Shown in pieces: positions 60,740 to 64,000 of a stretch of DNA of 64,000 nucleotides. Position numbers and translations under genes: made by a program. Where the stretch lies: NCBI RefSeq assembly GCF_019703515.2, contig NC_059346.1:19227501-19291500 (forward strand), read 5' to 3'. Below the pieces are notes generated by a model that had not been told where the DNA came from, searched no databases, and saw nothing but the letters and a program-made list of their open reading frames with translations. The DNA comes from Myxocyprinus asiaticus. Its lineage: Eukaryota; Chordata; Actinopteri; Cypriniformes; Catostomidae. Position 1 is the first letter of the stretch. Each line of letters begins with the position of its first letter.

Positions 60740-61528
60740 CGCCACAACTAACTGAACTGTGTTACGTGAAGTGGTGGTGTGTGACGGGCAGACTGCTGTG
60801 TGCCTCATAGCCAGCGCACCAGGCCGTCACGTAACCTCCCCCAACATTCTTTATGAGAGTCGAACAGTCCTTCAGGAACAAGTCGACTGCCCAACTAATA
60901 GGTGGACAGGCTAGCCCAGCCAAGGCCTCTTTTCCTTCTCTTTTCTCCCCAAAAAGAGTGGAATTTGTTAACTGACTGGGAGCCCAAAGTGTCAATGTCG
61001 GGGGGGTGTCACTCCCAAGGGGAAGACACCGCAGAGACCACACCCCGCCCAAAAAAGGAGGGGGGGGGGGGATTTTGAGCGGAAATACGTCACATGGTCT
61101 TTACCGAGTCTTGTCAGAAGTATGTCATGTGGAGAGGTCCCATGGTAGGTCCTACCCAAAGGGGGAGGAGTTTCTACAAAGCATGGCGACCGGGTACAGA
61201 GGGGCCCCTGCCCAAGGAAGACGCAGTTTTCCGACAGGGAAACGATTTTGCGGAAAATATCACATGGGGTTGCCTTCAGGAGAACCAGCACATGTGGAGC
61301 ACCTACCTCAGTACAGGGCCTCATTAGCGCACTTACTGAGCTGGCAGCGAGTTTCTCCGCAAACTCAACTGCCACAGGGCTAAGGAGGAAAGTCATCCAG
61401 GGATCACAGTCTGTGAACACTACTGGGAGTCAAGAGCGCACATCTTCCCCTCAAGGGAGGGGAAAGGCGCTATGCGCAAGCAGTACACCTGGCCAGTTGT
61501 CCCGGAACTTACCTGCTCGTGCCTGCCA
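60740..61528. other. DIRS segment between recombinase and complementary region
   Basis: About 0.8 kb with no recognised domain. A 142-codon minus-strand frame (60992-61420) is open. Copy A has a related segment (about 25830-26460) with pieces in common (TPCDI; CGTAACCTCCCCCAACAT). Copy B has lost most of it. Possibly a 3' untranslated region. Confidence 0.5.
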
Positions 61529-62305
61529 CTACTCGGGATGAGACCGGCTCAACCCGGAGATTGTAGAACCTCGCAAAGTGTTGGGTGCTGCCCAGCCCAC
61601 TGCTCTGCAGATGTCTACCAAAGAGGCACCACTGGCCATGGCCCAGGAGGCCGCCACACTCCTGGTAGAGTAGGCTCGTAACCCCACAGGGGGTGGCACG
61701 TCTTGAGCCTGATATGCCATTGTGATGGCGTCAATGACCCAGTGGGCAATCCTCTGTTTGGAGACAGCGCTTCCTTTCCGCTGTCCTCCAAAGCAGACAA
61801 AGAGCTGCTCGGAGCTTCTAAAGCTCTGCGTGCAATCCAAATCGATGCGTAAAACTCGCACCGGACACAGCAACGCCAAGGCTGGGTCTGCCTTCTCCTG
61901 GGGCAGAGCTTGCAGGTTCACCACCTGATCCTTAAAAGGGGTCATGGGAACCTTGGGCACATAGCCCGGTCAGGGTCTCAAGATCACGCGAGAGTAACCC
62001 GGACCGAACTCCAGGCACGATTCGCTGACAGAGAACGCCTGCAGGGCCCCTACCTTTTTGATGGAAGTGAGCGCAGTCAGGAGGGCAGTCTTCAAAGAGA
62101 GTGCCTTAAGCTCAGCTGACTCCAAGGGCTCAAAGGGAACTCCCCGTAGACCCCAAAGGACTACAGAGAGGACCCACGGGGGGGGTTGAGAGGGGTTCAA
62201 CCTCCTAGTGCCTCTCAGGAACCTGATGATCAAGTCGTGCTGCCCCAAGTACTTACTATCTACCGCATCATGATGAGCCGAAATAGCGGCTACATACACC
62301 TTCAA
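61529..62305 (-). pseudogene. Tyrosine recombinase pseudogene of DIRS copy C
   Basis: 61970-62305 carries MKVYVAAISAHHDAVD and LTSIKKVGALQAFSV (Arg-to-Lys change at the first catalytic site compared with IKRVRDLQ in copy A). 61529-61960 carries SKQRIAHWVIDAI and AYSTRSVAASWAMA (His changed to Tyr compared with AHSTR). The terminal GWAAPNTLRGST is frame-shifted, so the nucleophilic Tyr in FARFYNLRV is lost. Confidence 0.87.
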
Positions 62306-62418
62306 GGTGGAGGGGGCCAGCTGTGTGCCAATGCATCTATACTGAGAGGTGCCTCAGTCAGGGCGTACCAAAGCAGGCAGTGGGAGGATTCCCGGGAAGC
62401 AAACAGGTCTACCTGTGC

Positions 62419-63717
62419 TCAACCGAATCGACTCCAAATCAGCTGGACCACCTGAGGGTGGAGTCTCCACTCTCCCCTGAGGTTAACCTGATGTGACAGC
62501 GCATCCGCTGCGGTGTTGAGGTCGCCCGGGATGTGAGTGGCTCTTAGCGACTTGAGGTGCTGCTGACTCCAAAGGAGGAGACGGCGGGCGATTTGTGACA
62601 TGCAATGGGAGCGTAGACCATCTTGGCGGTTGATGTATGCTACTGTCGCTGTGTTGTCCGTCCGGATCAATGGCTGAAACCTCTGCAGGACGAGCAGTAC
62701 TGCCAACAACTCTAGGCAATTGATGTGCCAACGCAGCCGTGGGCCAGTCCAGGAGCCGGCGGCTGTGTGCCCATTGCATACGGCACCCCAGCCCGTCTTG
62801 GCGGTGTCTGTTGTAACCACAACACACCTGGAGACCTACTCTAGGGGAACCCCTGCCCGTAGAAATACCAGTTCGGTCCAAGGGCTGAAGAGGCGGCGAC
62901 AGACCGGCGTGATGGTCACGTGATGTGTCCCGCGGTGCCATGCCCATCTCGGGACTTGAGTCCGAAGCCAGTGCTGAAGCGGTCTCATATGCATCAACCC
63001 GAGTGGTGTGGCCGCCGCTGAGGATACCGTATGCCCCAGGAGCCTCTGAAAGTGTTTCAGTGGAACCGCTGTTCTCCGTCTGAACGCCTTCAGACAGTTC
63101 AGCACCGACTGTGCGCGCTCGTTCATGAGGTGTGCTGTCATCGAGACTGAGTCCAACTCCAAACCGAAAAAAGAGATGCTCTGAACCAGGGAGAGCTTGC
63201 TCTTTTCCCAGTTGACCCGAAGCCCCAGTCGGCTGAGGTGCCAAAGCATGCAGTCCCTGTGTGCGCACAGTAACTCTCGAGAGTGAACTAGGATCAGCCA
63301 GTCGTCGAGATAGTTGAGGATGCGGATGCCCACTTCCCTTAGCGGGGCAAGGGCTGCCTCTGCGACCTTCGTGAAGATGCGAGGGGACAGGGACAGGCCG
63401 AAGGGGAGGACCTTGTACTGGTGCTGGTAATGCAAACCACAGGAAGGGTCTGTGTCGAGGTAAGACCGAGACCAATCTTGATGCCGGAAGCTTGCTAGAA
63501 TGCGCTTTTGCATCAGCATCTTGAACGGGAGTCTGTGCAAAGCCCGGTTCAGTACTCGCAGGTCCAGGATTGGTCGCAACCCAACGCCTTTCTTTGGTAC
63601 GACCCTTTCTTTCCCTAACCCTTTCTTCATCTCGGCTAGAGGGACAGGCTCTATCATGCCCTTGCGCAGAAGGGTAGCGATCTCTGCATGCAAGGTAGTG
63701 GCGTTCTCGCCCTTCAC
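62419..63717 (-). pseudogene. RT / RNase H pseudogene of DIRS copy C
   Basis: RT at 62836-63717: GLRPILDLRVLNRALHRL, YQYKVLPFGLSLSPRIFTKV and the catalytic ILNYLDDWLILVHS box, followed by GLRVNWEKSKL. A segment of the palm between HQDW and the HQYKVLPFG region, expected to hold the first catalytic Asp, is missing. RNase H at 62419-62820: VTTDTAKTGWGAVCNG, LIRTDNTATVAYINRQDG. A deletion joins RNase H to the recombinase at about 62310. Confidence 0.88.
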
Positions 63718-63970
63718 TGAGCCTGGAGAACTGAATTGCGTAGCCGAGTAGGACGGTCAGGACCAGCCATCGCGATGGGTTGGAAAGCGCGAGCCACGCA
63801 CCCAAATTCTGGGCGAGGGAGACCAAGGGAATGATCACATCGGACGTACCAGTGGGTGGGGCCTCGCGGCGGGGCAGAGCTCGAGGTACCACGTCGAGGG
63901 GATCCGAGCCCTGTGGCCGTGCTGAGTCCAGGGACATAGAATGACATACCTGGCTCCTGCCGCCCACCAT
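62483..63970 (-). other. Long open frame overlapping the RT of DIRS copy C
   Basis: A 495-codon uninterrupted frame on the same strand as RT but in another phase. Its C-terminal part corresponds to the overlapping portion of the 358-codon frame in copy B that leads into the recombinase. It is rich in Pro, Ser and Arg, without recognised domains. It could be the upstream part of the recombinase ORF or an artefact of GC-rich codon bias. Confidence 0.4.
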
Positions 63971-64000
63971 AAGATTGGCCGAGGGGGGGGAGGAGTCTCG

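Larger units (their letters stand above)
60362..64000 (-). mobile_element. DIRS retrotransposon copy C, cut by window edge
   Basis: Left outer end CGTCATGTTTACTTTCGTAA through TAGTGACACTAGGG, left repeat (TATA box reduced to CATAAAA near 60517-60524), internal complementary region 60621-60722, then recombinase, RNase H and RT on the minus strand. The gag end and right repeat lie beyond 64000. Confidence 0.92.

Overview
The window looks like intronic and exonic DNA of a cyprinid-type teleost. The evidence is the mix of repeats: Sleeping Beauty-like and other Tc1 elements, CR1/L2-type LINEs, DIRS elements, a tRNA-derived SINE with a fish-type body, and many foldback MITEs. The species cannot be fixed from the sequence. 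There is no bacterial or plasmid content.

The only host gene I can support lies on the minus strand. It is the 3' two thirds of OSBP2 (ORP4), a lipid-transfer protein. Twelve coding exons run from 33249 down to the stop codon at 198. They splice in one continuous frame (1895 nt, about 630 residues plus stop). They encode a coiled-coil segment, an FFAT motif for VAP binding at the ER, and the whole OSBP-related lipid-binding domain, with the EQVSHHPP signature split across two exons. The upstream PH/ankyrin part of the gene was not found, so everything from 33250 to 64000 is read as 5' intron or flank.

The exons are compact from 198 to 12494. A roughly 20.5 kb intron (12495-32998) follows, packed with mobile elements: a Tc1 relative, two kinds of foldback MITE, a long LINE with endonuclease and reverse transcriptase, a DIRS retrotransposon and a hAT-type repeat. 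The region from 33250 to 64000 holds two more copies of the same DIRS family, a second DIRS family with a LINE nested in it, a Tc1 element carrying a piece of another Tc1, a palindromic Tc1 derivative split by a hAT insertion with a perfect 8-bp duplication, and further LINE fragments.

The most striking system is the DIRS family (25561-30426, 39984-44838, 60362 to the window end). All three copies have the same orientation. They show the inverted terminal repeats and internal complementary region of tyrosine-recombinase retrotransposons, TATA boxes inside the terminal repeats, and a long open frame overlapping the RT/RNase H frame that leads into the recombinase. Each copy is broken in different places. 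None looks able to move on its own.
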